In this document: in pieces, positions 47,354 through 58,403 of the stretch
Layout: each line of letters opens with the position of its first letter
How positions within the stretch are numbered: position 1 is the first letter of the stretch
Source: Cystobasidium ongulense
Lineage: Eukaryota > Basidiomycota > Cystobasidiomycetes > Cystobasidiales > Cystobasidiaceae
Reading direction: 5' to 3'
DNA length: 64,000 bases
Assembly: GCA_022835595.1 (NCBI GenBank)
Contig: BQUP01000004.1
Location: 1,922,001 to 1,986,000 of the forward strand
The notes under the pieces: model-generated
The model's input: the letters and a program-made list of their open reading frames with translations, nothing else
Told to the model about the DNA's origin: nothing
Databases searched by the model: none
Translations under genes and position numbers: made by a program

Positions 47354-48507
47354 TTACGGCTTAGGGATATGCAGAGTCTTTGAGATCATCAAAGCAGCCC
47401 AAACTACAAAAATAACACTAACCCAATGCATCTCAAGTGGTGTTTTCTCGAGTGATTCGATAAGACCACCTGGTAATCCTCTGAGATTTGGTCCTTCGAA
47501 TCTATTCGTATAGACGCAATACGCCATGCACGAGACTAAACACAATGACGATGGAATTGGTAGACCTTCGAAATATTGTGATTTGCCAGTCTTGTCTTTT
47601 GGGACTAGTGCTACTGTTGCATTGAATCTTGCTAATCTTGCTAGACCACAGCAGATGAATGTGGTCAGGGCGAAAATGTCAAGTGTGGAACGGCATCCGA
47701 TAGTGAACGCTAGGAAAGCGGGTGCAACGCCAAAGGAGATCTGGAGGTCGGATAGACGTGCATAAGTATAATCATATTCATTTAGCAGCGTTTGACAGTT
47801 CAACCACCTACCGAATCAGCCAGACTGTCCAGCTCCTGCCCTAACATACTGCTTTCCTTCCTCCATCGTGCAATCTTGCCGTCGAAGAGATCAAAGAACA
47901 TGCCAGCTAGAGGTGCCCATAGTGCGATCCTATTTAATGTTAGGTCCGTCCAAGGGTTGTGAGTGTGTTTGGTGGATGTTTGGAATCAAAGGTCAGCTTC
48001 AGTTGTAAGAGGTGCATAAGAATGACGGAAGAGCGCGCCCCGGTGAAAGGGTTCCGAATGTGGAAGAGGCGAAGAGGTATAGGAGGAAGAGATGGGAGAG
48101 AGAGACACTTACCATAGATACGATCTATTCTGCGTGAGCAGGTACTTTCCACAGTTGAACACAGACAAGCTTCCACAGACTCCATTCATGATGGTGACAC
48201 AGTCTGCGAGACGAAAGTTGCGGACGAGACTGAAGTGCCCTGTATCGTCTACAAAGTCTCTCAGCTGAGCGACGTCTGTGTGTCCATCTGTCTGTAATCA
48301 GGAAGGTATGGCTATAATGTCAGCATTGAATGCTTCTCCCAAAACACTGGTCCTGTCGGTCGTCGTCGTCGTCGCCATCAAGCGGTGACGCCCGCTGGAC
48401 GAAAGCAAGCAAGCAACCACAGACAGACTCACAGCATCGGCGGCCGAAGACGCGCCTGCTCGCTTCTGAGCCACGCCTGATGGTCTCGCTGTGGATGTGC
48501 CTGCCAT
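47354..48507 (-). CDS. CHO1: Phosphatidylserine synthase (CDP-diacylglycerol type)
   Basis: Four exons (48433-48507, 48113-48291, 47812-47929, 47354-47740) give 252 residues. It makes phosphatidylserine from CDP-diacylglycerol and serine in the ER membrane, the entry to the fungal PS-PE-PC route. The sequence [19 protein letters not shown] leads into the first membrane helices. The CDP-alcohol phosphotransferase motif D-x2-DG-x2-AR-x8-G-x3-D-x3-D is complete: [12 protein letters not shown], then [14 protein letters not shown]. Further conserved pieces are [24 protein letters not shown] and [11 protein letters not shown]. Yeast Cho1 is 276 residues. The short N-terminus ([14 protein letters not shown]) sits on its own exon. 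Bacteria-like and animal PSS enzymes differ; this is the fungal type. Confidence 0.95.
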
Positions 48508-48813
48508 TGCTGCTGACTTCGAGTCTTGTCGGTCTTTGTATGCGGCAACGCAGTCGTTGCGGATGAAAGAGAGGCACGGACGGCTGGGCGAACAGGTGGA
48601 GCTTCGGGGTCGGGCAGTAGAGTCAGGCCAAGGAGCTCAGAGTACATTGTCCTGCTTCTCGTACACCTGCTGGAAGTGTCACTAGTCTCTCGCGTTGTTG
48701 GTGTAGCATCCTTGCACAATTGCACGTATTGCGCAGGGTGGCGAATGACCACGCCATGGAAAGCAGTACCAAATACAACGACATGCGATACTGCTGTACT
48801 TCTACTGATACCA
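48508..48813. other. Short intergenic region
   Basis: 306 bp upstream of CHO1, also the 3' side of the coiled-coil gene on the same strand. No separate feature seen. Confidence 0.5.
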
Positions 48814-49572
48814 TTACTTCTGGTTCTGCTTTTGTTTCTGCTGCCTCTGCTCGGTAATGTCGTCGACGAGTCTGCAAGAACCAAAAGCCCGTTAATCATG
48901 AAGCCTTCGACTTCATATGATGGATGTAATGGATAAGACGGGTCTCACCTGCTCAAAGACTTCTCTTGCTGTCTGACGTTCCTCCCCAAATCCACACATT
49001 CCATCTTCAATTCATCATTCAACTCCTTCAATTTGTTGACAGCATCGTCAATAGACCATCTTTCTTTAGGTAGATTCACTTGATCATCTGGATCGTACTC
49101 GAATTCAGATACATCCTCCTCTCCTAGTCTTACTGATTCTGTGTCGTATTCTAATGCGAAGTTTGTAATGGCCTCTCGTACACCTTCCCGCAGTTCTTGT
49201 CGCTGTGTATTGAGTTGGTCCACGAGTCGCGTTTGCAATTTGGAGCTGCAATTGCATACAACAAACTGGGATCAGCGACTCGAAACGCTGAAGGACTCAT
49301 TGAGAAGCTACAACGTACGTCTTGTTCTCAGTCTTACTGCCCCCTTTCCCACCTTTGTTACTCGAGCTGCTCTCAGGCGCTCCTCCCATCGAACGAGCGA
49401 CAGCATCCTCTCGAACGGTATCATCCAAGCTGGTAGCAAGTAGCAGGAAGTTCTCAAGAATGGAAGCAGTAGTCACTTCTTTCCGTTTCTTAACTATCTT
49501 CTGCTCTACTTCGGCATGCTCGCTTGCTTCTTTATCATCATCGCTATCATCGGGTTCGCGTGGCCTTGCCAT
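48814..49572 (-). CDS. Coiled-coil protein of unknown function
   Basis: Three exons (49319-49572, 48949-49245, 48814-48871) give 202 residues. It starts MARPREPDDSDDDKEA, then a predicted helix (TTASILENFLLLATSLDDTV), a Ser/Gly/Lys linker, a long helix (LQTRLVDQLNTQRQELREGV) and a coiled coil (DAVNKLKELNDELKMECVDL) that continues to the Gln/Lys-rich C-terminus. The segment EFEYDPDDQVNLPKERW joins the helices. Length and layout are similar to small kinetochore or tethering subunits such as Mis14/Nsl1, but I cannot show homology. An in-frame upstream ATG at 49674 would add 34 residues. The spliced frame closes exactly at the TAA after KQNQK. Confidence 0.7.
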
Positions 49573-49960
49573 GCTTTGAATTGGTACAGAGAAGACACGT
49601 GACTGAAATATTATGGATGACCTGTCGCTACGATACACTGACTGAACGTACGCGAATCCAGCCGTAAATGACATGCTACATTGAGCTGGCGTTCATGGTA
49701 TGAGGTGCTCTAACTTAGTGCTAGCAGCTGCCACCGGTAGCTGGACGCTTCGGTAAGCCAGCTTCAATCTTGCCTGTCCCCCCGGACCTCATTGAAAAGA
49801 TATGCGTGACATGCCGGTCAGCAGAACCGTGTATAGACTGCTGCGGCCTAGACTTCGGTTTGCTTGAAAAGGGCGTCTCGCTTGTTCAGGCTGTTGATCC
49901 AGCTACTGAGTAGCCGCCTTTGTGAATTATAGGCTTCATTATTTGTGTTGTTCGATGCTG
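49573..49960. other. Intergenic
   Basis: 388 bp between the start of the coiled-coil gene and the end of SPC19, same strand. Promoter only. Confidence 0.5.
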
Positions 49961-50682
49961 CTATCCGCTAGGTGACGATTTCTTCGCATCAACATCCGCT
50001 TGTATACGATCCACCTCCTTGTGCAAATTTCTGAACAGTCGGAGAAGCATCAGCGACGATATCTCCATATTGAACACTGGCAATCGCGTCGGGAATTAGT
50101 AGAGCACACTTACTCCCGTTCGATCTGAAGGGCCATCAAGCGTGCTTTGAGCTTTGCACTCTCTACTGTCATTCTTGCTCCTGTTCTGACTGCAGGTTGT
50201 GCTTTTACTTCCTGTTCTCGTGTTATCTTCTTCGTCTCTTGTTCTTGTTTACGGTTCTCAGCCTGAGCAAACGGTAAGAACGCAACCGATGTCAATTAGA
50301 TTTGTAGCGAGTCTTGGCAAAGTCAGCAACTCACCATCTCATGAAGTGATCTTTCACGTCTCTGTAGACCATGCAAACCCTCTTCCGCCAGCTGAATCAG
50401 TTCCTTGATCTGCGGTTCTACTTCACGCTGAACCTCGAGCTGAGCTTGCAATATTTCATCTTGCGAGACAAGTTCATAGAAGCGTTCACTTGAAAGTACA
50501 CGTTGAAAGCGTGGATAGTCTTCTGTTGCTTCCGTTACGGATGTTAGTGAAGCATGAAGCTATTTGGGCCAGCTTGGAATCAGCCACTGAGCGAGAGACA
50601 GGTTGGAGCCAGCCGGTCTCACAGTTGCGTTTGACTGGACAAGACCATTGCAGCACTTGTCGAGTGTGCCGAGTATGCTCAT
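49961..50682 (-). CDS. SPC19: DASH complex subunit Spc19-like
   Basis: Four exons (50623-50682, 50335-50559, 50114-50262, 49961-50030) give 167 residues. DASH/Dam1 forms rings on microtubules and couples kinetochores to plus ends. The sequence is all helix. The N-terminus MSILGTLDKCCNGLVQSNA is followed by LTSVTEATEDYPRFQRVLSS, ERFYELVSQDEILQAQ, REVEPQIKELIQLAEEGL and HGLQRRERSLHEM. The order of two short helices, D-[FY]-PR-[LF], x-R-x-FELV, E-x-P-x-I and a closing LERREQSL-type helix matches fungal Spc19. Later residues form a basic coiled coil ending in DRIQADVDAKK. Spc19 is absent from animals, which supports a fungal genome. It shares a 146-bp divergent promoter with SMD1. Confidence 0.78.
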
Positions 50683-50828
50683 ATTGTGCTGCTGTAACTG
50701 CCGGGTCCCTTTGGGTCAGCTTGATGAATGGAAGTGAGCAGAGAGAAGCACGCCAGAAAGACGGCAAGAAGCTCTTTGCTTTCGACAACCACTTCACACA
50801 AGCGGAAACACCCTCAACATCCGCCAAG
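50683..50828. promoter_or_regulatory. 146-bp bidirectional promoter SPC19 / SMD1
   Basis: The two start codons face away from each other with only 146 bp between. Both transcription starts and 5' leaders must fit in this space, unless leaders are extremely short or overlap. Confidence 0.6.
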
Positions 50829-51527
50829 ATGAAGCTCATCAGGTGCGTACTTGTAGACTCATTGTCTGCAGACGCTCTGCTGCTTTTCGGGAACCGCAAA
50901 CTGACCTGTTCTGCTTTGTCTGGCCTTGCTCATGCAGATTCTTGTAAGTCGACAGCGAGCACTGGAAGAACGCATGGGAGACAGAGCAGGGACAATGACA
51001 GCTGATTGGACTACTTGCTGTGTGTCAATTGCACAGGATGAAACTCAACAACGAGTCTGTCCAGATAGAACTCAAGAATGGCACACAGGTGTCCGGCACC
51101 ATCACAGGTGAGTGCGACTCCACGGAAGCAGGGCAGGAAGCGATGGGACAGCTCGTCGAAGGGCATTCCAAAACAGCATGCTAATGACACCGTTCTCCTC
51201 TACTTGCTATTTGCTATGCTCTGCTCACCCCCTGCAGCCGTCGACATGGCCATGAACACACATCTCAAATCAGTTAAAATGACAGTGAGAAACCGCAACC
51301 CTCAATCACTCGACAGTCTGTCAATCCGAGGCAGCAACATTCGCTACTATATCCTACCCGACTCGCTCCCTCTCGATACACTCCTAGTCGACGATGCGCC
51401 AAAGCCTAAAAAGAAAAAGGTAGAGGCTGACCGTGGTCGTGGTCGCGGCGGACGGGGTATGGATAGAGGTGGACGAGGGGGAGGTGGAAGAGGAAGAATT
51501 GGAGGTCCACCACGCGGGCGTCGATGA
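50829..51527 (+). CDS. SMD1: Small nuclear ribonucleoprotein SmD1
   Basis: Four exons (50829-50842, 50938-50943, 51037-51107, 51238-51527) give 126 residues. SmD1 is part of the Sm ring on U1, U2, U4 and U5 snRNAs. Exon 2 is only six nucleotides (ATTCTT), flanked by CATGCAG and GTAAGT; including it gives [20 protein letters not shown], which matches the universal SmD1 start. Sm1 and Sm2 motifs follow: [47 protein letters not shown] and DTLLVDD. The C-terminal tail is Arg/Gly-rich ([15 protein letters not shown]), the site of arginine methylation in other species. A factor for splicing thus depends on correct recognition of a micro-exon in its own mRNA. Confidence 0.96.
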
Positions 51528-51882
51528 TTATGTCCAACTTTCTCAAGCGTACATCGGCAGTATGGTGTTGTGGTAGTGTGAAAATGATGGATGAACAGAT
51601 TCAGAAATCGTCAAGACCTGGCTCGAAGCTCCAACTCTGGCCTACCATGGTTATGTTCCAAAGCGGCTAGTCAATCACTCGCACCAACAGCTCTCGAGTG
51701 CAATATTCCATATCTCAATATGTCGTGCTTAGACGATACCTTTCGGCTTCTCTGTCCTTTACCTGTATGTAATAACACGAAAAAGCAAGTTCGCCAGATC
51801 CTGTGCAAAATCACAAAGACTCGCAGAAGCGATACCTCCCAGGCAACAGGTGTACAACTAAGTCGTTTCGCTTGTGAGGTGT
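51528..51882. other. Convergent 3' region
   Basis: 355 bp between the SMD1 stop and the AsnRS stop. No gene seen. Confidence 0.5.
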
Positions 51883-53387
51883 CTAGAACCGCGTTGCTTC
51901 GGCCCCGCGTGGGAATGGAATACACTCCCTAACGTTCTCTATGCCGCACAACCAACTAACTAATCTTTCCCAGCCCAGACCGAAACCTCCATGTGGTGCT
52001 GAGCCATACCTCCTAAGGTCCAGATACCATTCATAATTTTCCACAGCCATACCGTGCTCTTTCATCGAAGCTGTGAGGATGTCTAGTCGTTCCTCGCGGA
52101 GGGATCCACCAACGAGCTCGCCCACCCTGGGAACGAGAAGATCGAAACATGCTACAGTCGCTTCTTGCAGGTTCTTATTGATACTGTTTGCGCGCATATA
52201 GAAGGGCTTTTGATTGGTAGGGTAGTCCGTCACGAAGGTGGGGCCATATTTGTCGGCCAGAAAGCGTTCATGCTCTGATTTGAGACCGCTTTCGTAGCTT
52301 GGCGAATGCTGAAACAGGGATCCGTCATCCTTCGCAGCTTGTTCTAGCTCCTTGACAGCTTCGGCATAGGTAATGCGCTTCCAGGGTTTTGTTGACGATG
52401 TTATGCTTTCGCATTGTTCGTAGCCTTTTGCCATGACTTGCTTGAGAGTAGATCCATTCTCTTGTAAGACTTGATGTGCAATGCTTCTGACTAGACCTTC
52501 CACGACACCCATTACATCCTCCAGATTTTCCGTCCATGCGAGCTCAGCTTCGCACATCCAGAACTCGTTGAGATGTCTATTTGTGTCTGATCTTTCCGCC
52601 CGAAAACATGGTCCAAGGTGCCATGCTTTGCCTAGACCACCGCCTATCGTCAAAGCTTCCAAATGCAGTTGCCCGGAAACTGTGAGGTACGATGGGCAAT
52701 CACCCCAGAAAGGCTTCTCCTTCCCTGAAGGACCATGCATAACCGTGAAGACCTCTCCTGCGCCTTCACAGTCCGAGCTTGTAATGATGGGCATAGCTAC
52801 GTTTGTGTAGCCTTGATCTCGGAAATATGTGTAGCATGCTCGCGTCATAGTATCGCGTACGCGAAGCATAGTCGCTATCGTCGTCGTTCTACCTCGCAAA
52901 TGAGCATTTCGTCGGAGAAAAGGTGCCGAGTGATCTTTCTTCTGTATGGGGTATGTCTGGGCGCGCTCGTCTTAGCATGAACGACGTACATGACCGAGAA
53001 AGAACAGCTTACTGCACCATCACACTCGCCAATAACCTCTAAAGCATCGACTTGCAGCTCTGCAATCTTCTCCATAGCTTCGGCAGTATCATTTCGACGA
53101 CCACCTTTCTTCTCGGTCAATCGGCCAGTGAAGCTGACGCTCGCACCAGTCTGGAGGCCAGCATGGGTAGCTTGACCTTCCTTTTCAAGCAGAGAATTAG
53201 GTATCACAGCTTGTAGACCCTCATTGTTGCTGCCGTCGTTCAAATTGACGAAAGAAATGTGCTTTTGACGCCTGATACTCTTGATCCACGCATTGATTTG
53301 AACTTGTTCCGCTGCGCTAGACTGACAATCCCGTATGCTAATGCGCTTCGCTATGGACTGTGCACATCTTCGTACGCTGACTTGCAT
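51883..53387 (-). CDS. SLM5: Asparaginyl-tRNA synthetase, probably mitochondrial
   Basis: Two exons (53013-53387, 51883-52956) give 482 residues. It charges tRNA-Asn. The N-terminus MQVSVRRCAQSIAKRISIRD is basic, amphipathic and free of acidic residues until about position 20, as in mitochondrial presequences. The OB-fold reads VQINAWIKSIRRQKHISFVN. Class II motifs are seen: motif 1 region RGRTTTIATMLRVRDTM, motif 2 AWHLGPCFRAERSDTNRHL and motif 3 GGFGLGWERLVSWLCG with the ATP-binding arginine. The asparagine-type signature FYMRAN and VPRVGELVGGSLREER fit the bacterial/mitochondrial branch. A nuclear-encoded cytosolic AsnRS would be a separate gene. Mitochondrial localisation is inferred from the presequence. 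Confidence 0.9.
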
Positions 53388-53578
53388 GGACGTACGAGGG
53401 GTGCATAGAATAGTTGCAGATCAGTAGACAGTAGCCGATGCAACCATGCTTCACCTTCTAGAAACGCGCCAACACGAAGGGTGATCGGCGTACACGTATT
53501 TGTGTTCCAGCTATACAAGAAATTACAGCTGAGACTGCTTTTGTACAACAACACGTCACTTCTATTATTATGTCTGTG

Positions 53579-55158
53579 CTATCGAGAGGCGAACAAGCCA
53601 AGTTTGTAGCATTGCCACAAGACCCAACAGACGGCATGACCTAGAAGCAGGACAACTCCAGTCTCAACGTGGAGTGAACGGGTTTGCCTTGTCTGAGCCA
53701 GCATCTCCTCCTCTGACAAGCTGTTCTGTAGCATGAACGGTTTGTTTGCGGGTAAAGGGACTGCAATGGGCTTCGTCTTGTGCCCAGTTTTGCGCTCGAC
53801 TAGCTTTCGTTCTTTCTTGTTCAGTCGGGTACTGGGCAATGTCCCATCTTCCACACCAGCGCTCTCAATAGTAGCGCTGATGCTTTCTGTGTCGACCTCT
53901 GCCACGCCCCCGAAAAAATCGGTTAGCCTGACGGAATCAGGTCGTCTAGGGTAGAGATCCGTACGGACTCCAGCATTTGACCGGAAGTCTTCGAAAGAAT
54001 AGCGATTGAATAAGTCTTGTAGAGTTGCATGTGAGGTTTTATTAATGCCTTCGAGAAAGTTCAGAACAACGTGAGTGTATCGGTCGATCACAGCGACGCC
54101 CAAATCCGAATCAGAATGGTGCTAGTGATCATTGTCAGCTTGAGCTTCAAGTATGTTTGGGCTTGTACCCACAGAATATGAGTTTTCACCCTTGCCAGAA
54201 CTTGCAGTTGCCAGAATACCGGGCGAGTAGAACTTAGAATATAGAGTATTGGCTTGACAAGTGTCTGCCATAAAGAAGATCTCTTTGTATCTGTAGACCA
54301 GAACATAAGCATGGGGATTGCTGGCAGAAAGTAATCTACAACGCACCGCTTCTGAGTATGCATCTGCTGGAAAGCGTCCGCTATATCGTAGGCAGATATC
54401 TCTTCCTGATCTTGAAACTTTAGAAATTCGTCTCCCCCGTGTCCTGTCATATATATAAAGATGTTTGAATTCTCATTGGTATCCAGCCGCTTCGAGACAG
54501 GTGTGTCTGGACTTGTTCGGCCTACATGACATCTCAGCTTCGGGCATTGTCGAAGAGACACATCCACACTTACCAGTCAATAAGCGGATGAAGCTCTCTA
54601 CGCTGACTTCGTAGTTTCGATAGTCGACTTCGATGCTGTCTCCATACAGATCGAGGTGACGCCCAGAATTGGCGTATACCTTGCCAGGGAATGAATTTCG
54701 AGGATTGCAAGCAACATCATCTGCTAGCATAAGGATGATGTTGCTATCTGGAATACCGAGGCGCTTGACGGTTCGGTACCTACCCAACAGGAAGTAAGCA
54801 CTACATCCTAGCAGCCGCATAGGCTGTACATTACTGACATTCCTAATGTATTGGCCATATGCTAGGGTATATTCGATGGATTAGTGCGTGTTCGAATACC
54901 CACGAGCGTGCTCCATCAACTCACGCGATAGTTGAACCTGCGAGCGCTCGCTCAGCCCAGAATTCTCAAGGCAAGAGCTCAAGTTACCTACCAGTATCTT
55001 GATGTGCATACTAACACAGCCCAGTTATTGACAGATTGGCCAGTCTCGGTCCCGTTCGCGTCACCGAGCTGGCACAGGCATAACGCCACGAGCAAGCAAG
55101 ACAGTAGGCCGGTCCAGCGTGGCAGGAGCGTGCGGTGCAGGTAACCGTGACATCGCAT
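53579..55158 (-). CDS. GPI8: GPI transamidase catalytic subunit GPI8
   Basis: Seven exons (54992-55158, 54925-54937, 54839-54861, 54574-54779, 54347-54521, 54173-54290, 53579-54121) give 414 residues. It cleaves the C-terminal signal of GPI proteins and joins them to GPI in the ER lumen. A signal anchor reads [16 protein letters not shown]. The caspase-like domain has [17 protein letters not shown] and [16 protein letters not shown], then [18 protein letters not shown]. The catalytic histidine is in [12 protein letters not shown] (about residue 163) and the cysteine in [12 protein letters not shown] (about 205). A C-terminal membrane helix ([17 protein letters not shown]) follows. Exons 2 and 3 are only 13 and 23 nt and are needed to restore the [15 protein letters not shown] family motif. 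The start ATG giving MRCHGYLHR is in frame with the signal anchor. Confidence 0.95.
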
Positions 55159-55570
55159 GAGTACGTTCGAGGCCTTGTGGTGTGAGACTTTTCGTTGCGC
55201 TTTCGTCCTGGTCTTCGTTGAGCAGAGTACTGAGACGAGTCTGCCAGGTCTGCAGCTTGACTTGAAGGCAATCGACGACTTTCACCACCTCAAGTGTACA
55301 ACAATGCAAGAGCAAGGTGAGAGGCGAACGCGTTGACCTTCACTGAGCCGCGTATTGAGTCTCTCTCTCTCCAGCTTCTTCCGTGCTGCAGGTATGTTGA
55401 CTTCGACCGTCCAGAAGCCTTGATACCGTTTCCCACTTCTGTCACTCGGTTCTTCACGTGCAGAAAACATCTGAATTGACCATACGTGGTGCAGCAGAAG
55501 GTGCAAGAGACCCACTCATTCCCTGGTGAAATATAGGCTAATCAAGACCCTCTGTCTTGCAGCTCGAAAT
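55159..55570. other. Divergent promoter region (GPI8 / HCNGP-like)
   Basis: About 410 bp. A possible upstream exon of the HCNGP-like gene (ATGCAAGAGCAAG at 55304-55316, then GTGAG) splices in frame to an acceptor at 55562, but it is not proven. Confidence 0.5.
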
Positions 55571-56384
55571 ATGCAGGCTCAGGAAGTAACCTCTACATCG
55601 ACTGCTGAAGAAGTCTTGGAGGACCGCATCGAACCACAAGCGTCTACCTCAGCAGTAACGTTAGAAAACGGACATCACGAAGATGATGCTGCTGTTCCTC
55701 GAGTGCAACAATGTGTAAAGCCGTCAAAACTCTGGGGCTTAGCCGAGTATGGGATACCTCCTCCGCCTGCCGACATATTACCAGACCCAGCTGTTGAGGT
55801 AAGCGTCTAAACACTAGAGGCGTTGCATTCTTGTCTGATTCCTGTGACTGCTGTTAATCTGTGAACAGGCCAAACTACGCCATTTCCACGCTCTGCGAGC
55901 GCAAGGCGTCTTCTTCAACAATTCACTTCAAAGTAACAAGTCCTTCAGAAATCCTAGTATTCTCTCAAAACTGGTCGACTTTGTCAACGTGGATGAAAAG
56001 ATATCGGCGATACCGCTTGACATATGGAGTAGCAGTCATGGTGTTTCTCCTCAAGCATGGGCAGCTTCTATTGCCGAGCGTCAAAAGCAGGAATCAGAAG
56101 AACGCGAGCGTGCTCAACAGCGCGGCAAGCGAAGTGGAATTGACTTTTCTTCGTCAAGTAGCACGAGAGACAGGCCGAGGGAGCGACTGGGCGTCCCTGA
56201 ATCCTCTTCTCGAGCGAATCAACGCCCGAAAGAAGACCGCAAGCCTTCACGATGGGATAAAGCCGATCCTGCAAGACGGTCAGAACATAGTCGTTATGGA
56301 GACAGAAAAGGGCGCGAATTTAGTAAAGACTCACGGCAGTCGCAACGTACGCGGAGTCGCAGTCCAGCATCTCGCCGGTATTGA
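55571..56384 (+). CDS. HCNGP/SAP30BP-like nuclear protein
   Basis: Two exons (55571-55798, 55869-56384) give 247 residues from the ATG used. The core domain reads KLWGLAEYGIPPPP, then AKLRHFHALRAQGVFFNNSL, QSNKSFRNPSILSKLVDFVN, VDEKISAIPLDIW and WAASIAERQKQESEERERA. The HAL-x-QG-x-x-FN-x-SL and F-x-NP-x-x-x-x-KLV-x-F-x-x-VDE motifs are diagnostic for HCNGP/SAP30BP. The human protein is a nuclear factor reported to aid splicing of short introns with RBM17/SPF45 and to bind SAP30. The C-terminus is Arg/Ser-rich (SRSPASRRY), as expected for a spliceosome-linked protein. In this intron-rich genome with short introns such a role is plausible. An upstream exon at 55304 would add residues MQEQARN. 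Confidence 0.88.
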
Positions 56385-56483
56385 AGCCTGTATTGCTGCA
56401 CGAGACTAGATGTTGCTACAACGACATTGTGAACTACTACATAAGTAACAAGGATACTGCGTTACAAACTACTCGACTAATTT

Positions 56484-57736
56484 TCAAGAGGCTAGCTCTG
56501 CTTCAGCATCTTGTTGACGTATCTCTTCCTCGAGCCGTTCTCTTTCCCTCTCGCGCGCACGCATTTTCGATAGTATATCGGTTTCATCTAGCTTTGGCAA
56601 TTTGAAAGTCTGCTGTTTCGGCTCTGGCGTGTTGCTGGCGCTGCGCTTACTCGACGCAGAACCATGAGCGTCGTTTGATTTGAAAGTCTGGTCCCTCTCG
56701 CGTGCCTTTCGGACAATTTCTGGCTCTTGTCCTCCCGCCCAGGTAACTTCTACGCCTTCTAGACTACCTTTGCTCGAGGCATCTATCAGTGTCACCGCAG
56801 CTGTCAAGGTCTTCAGGGCGACCATTGCTGTACCCGACTTTAATTTCGGATTGGCAGCCATTTTGGTTGAGATGACGATTGATTCTATACTGGTCTTGTT
56901 TATTGGTAGCTTCATAGTGATAGCGTCCTCATCCAGCTCGAACGAAGGATGCAGCTTTCTTTGCCACTTTAACCGAACGGTTGTGTCTAGCGGACCGAGC
57001 TCGTTCTTAGCGAGCCTTTCTTTCTCAGCTTTCTGTCGTAAGGTGTCCTCCTGAGCTTTAATTTCATCATCTTGCTTCTGCTCTTTTGCTTTGCGCAGAC
57101 GTTCGCCTTCTTGTTTCAGGCGATCTAGCTCGGTCTTTTCGCGTCTTAGTTCGTCACGCTCTTCCCTCTTTGCCGTATTATATGCCCTTTCTCTCGCTTC
57201 AAGGTCGTCTGCTAGACCTTTGCGTCTCGAATCAAGAGCTTTGAACCGCTCTGCTCGTGCTTGCCGAGCTTTGAAGATCTTGTCATAACTCTCACGTTTG
57301 ATCGGGTCCGAGAGAATCTCATGTGCAATAGAAAGCTCGTGAAAGAGATTAGCTGGAAAGACACGGAGATGTATTTGTCAGGTTATGTAGGACTATGCCG
57401 GTTCTTGGGATGATTGGCGCACCTGCTTCTGGATTGTCCGGATTCTGCAAGTGCAAGCCCAAGCGGCGTCAGATCATATGGCCTTTTCTTTTCCACCTAA
57501 GCAAACAATCTCCACTCACTCTATCAGGATGGACCTTCAAACTCTTTTGCCTATAAGCCGTCCGTATGTCTTTGCTGTTGCTGTTCGCAATAAAGCGTGT
57601 TCGCCAGCGTGGGAGTCAGAAGCAACATTTCAGAAACAAGGAATCGAATCAACCATCAACTGAGAACAGGAACTTACGCATCAGATGCAATGCCCAGCAG
57701 AAGATAATAGTCGACATGTTCCTCCGTCGCATCCAT
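56484..57736 (-). CDS. DNAJC17/Cwf23-like J-protein
   Basis: Four exons (57678-57736, 57520-57574, 57423-57444, 56484-57352) give 334 residues. The J domain starts YYLLLGIASDA and has the HPD motif in LKVHPDR (about residue 36), then NPDNPEAANLFHELSIAHEI. A charged helix (ARQARAERFKALDSRRKGLA onward) leads to an RRM-like domain: TTVRLKWQRKLHPSFELDED, IVISTKMAANPKLKSGTAMV and VTLIDASSKGSLEGVEVTWA. The C-terminus is acidic and Gln-rich. J domain plus RRM is the DNAJC17/Cwf23 arrangement, a J-protein needed in spliceosome assembly or disassembly. Exon 3 is just 22 nt. The stop codons of this gene and the HCNGP-like gene are about 100 bp apart (convergent). Confidence 0.9.
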
Positions 57737-58403
57737 TGGGAAAGATGCCGGTCGCAGGCAAGCGGGACGAGTGGTGCTGCTGCTCTGGGGAACGAGTCGC
57801 AGCGAAGCAGAAGCTGGCGCGGTGAGATCTTGTCAGGGTATATCGTCCGGTGCAGCTGGGCCACCCGGCTTAGGAAACACCACGGGAAGGATAGCTCGAG
57901 CCCGTCGAGTGCTACCAGAAGAAAGCTCTTGCCGTCTCGAGTGCCCGGTGAAAGAAGCCCGCGTTGATACACAGGTCCGTATGGCTGGCCTGCTTGCGCG
58001 ACCGCTGCTTTAACTGGGCAGTGCACAGTCATAGATGAGTTAGGAAACGACAGATCTGCTCGAATCTCTCTCATCTACTACAGCCTTCCTGCGCACCAGC
58101 CTTCGATGATATTTGACTCGGTTTGGTTACCATAAGCTGGCTGGCCGATGAACGGCGGGTCTGCCATCCACCCAATACCCAATAGCACACCTCAGACTTC
58201 TGACGATACACGGGTGCAGAGTTAGCTGACTCGGCTGGCCTCCACTTTCGTATCTTTCGTATTTTGGTCCACCTTTGTGGTTCAAGCGGCAGAGTCGCGA
58301 GCTGCAAGGACCACAGACAAGCTGGACGGCGTTGTGAGCCTCTTGGAATAACTACACACACACACACACACACACACATGTCTGGCCAAAATCTCACTCA
58401 AAC
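57737..58403. other. Divergent promoter region with CA microsatellite
   Basis: About 670 bp between divergent starts. It contains a (CA)12 run just upstream of TOR. Confidence 0.55.
58354..58378 (+). repeat. (CA)12 microsatellite
   Basis: Uninterrupted ACACAC run ending 25 bp before the TOR start codon, so likely in its 5' UTR. Confidence 0.9.
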
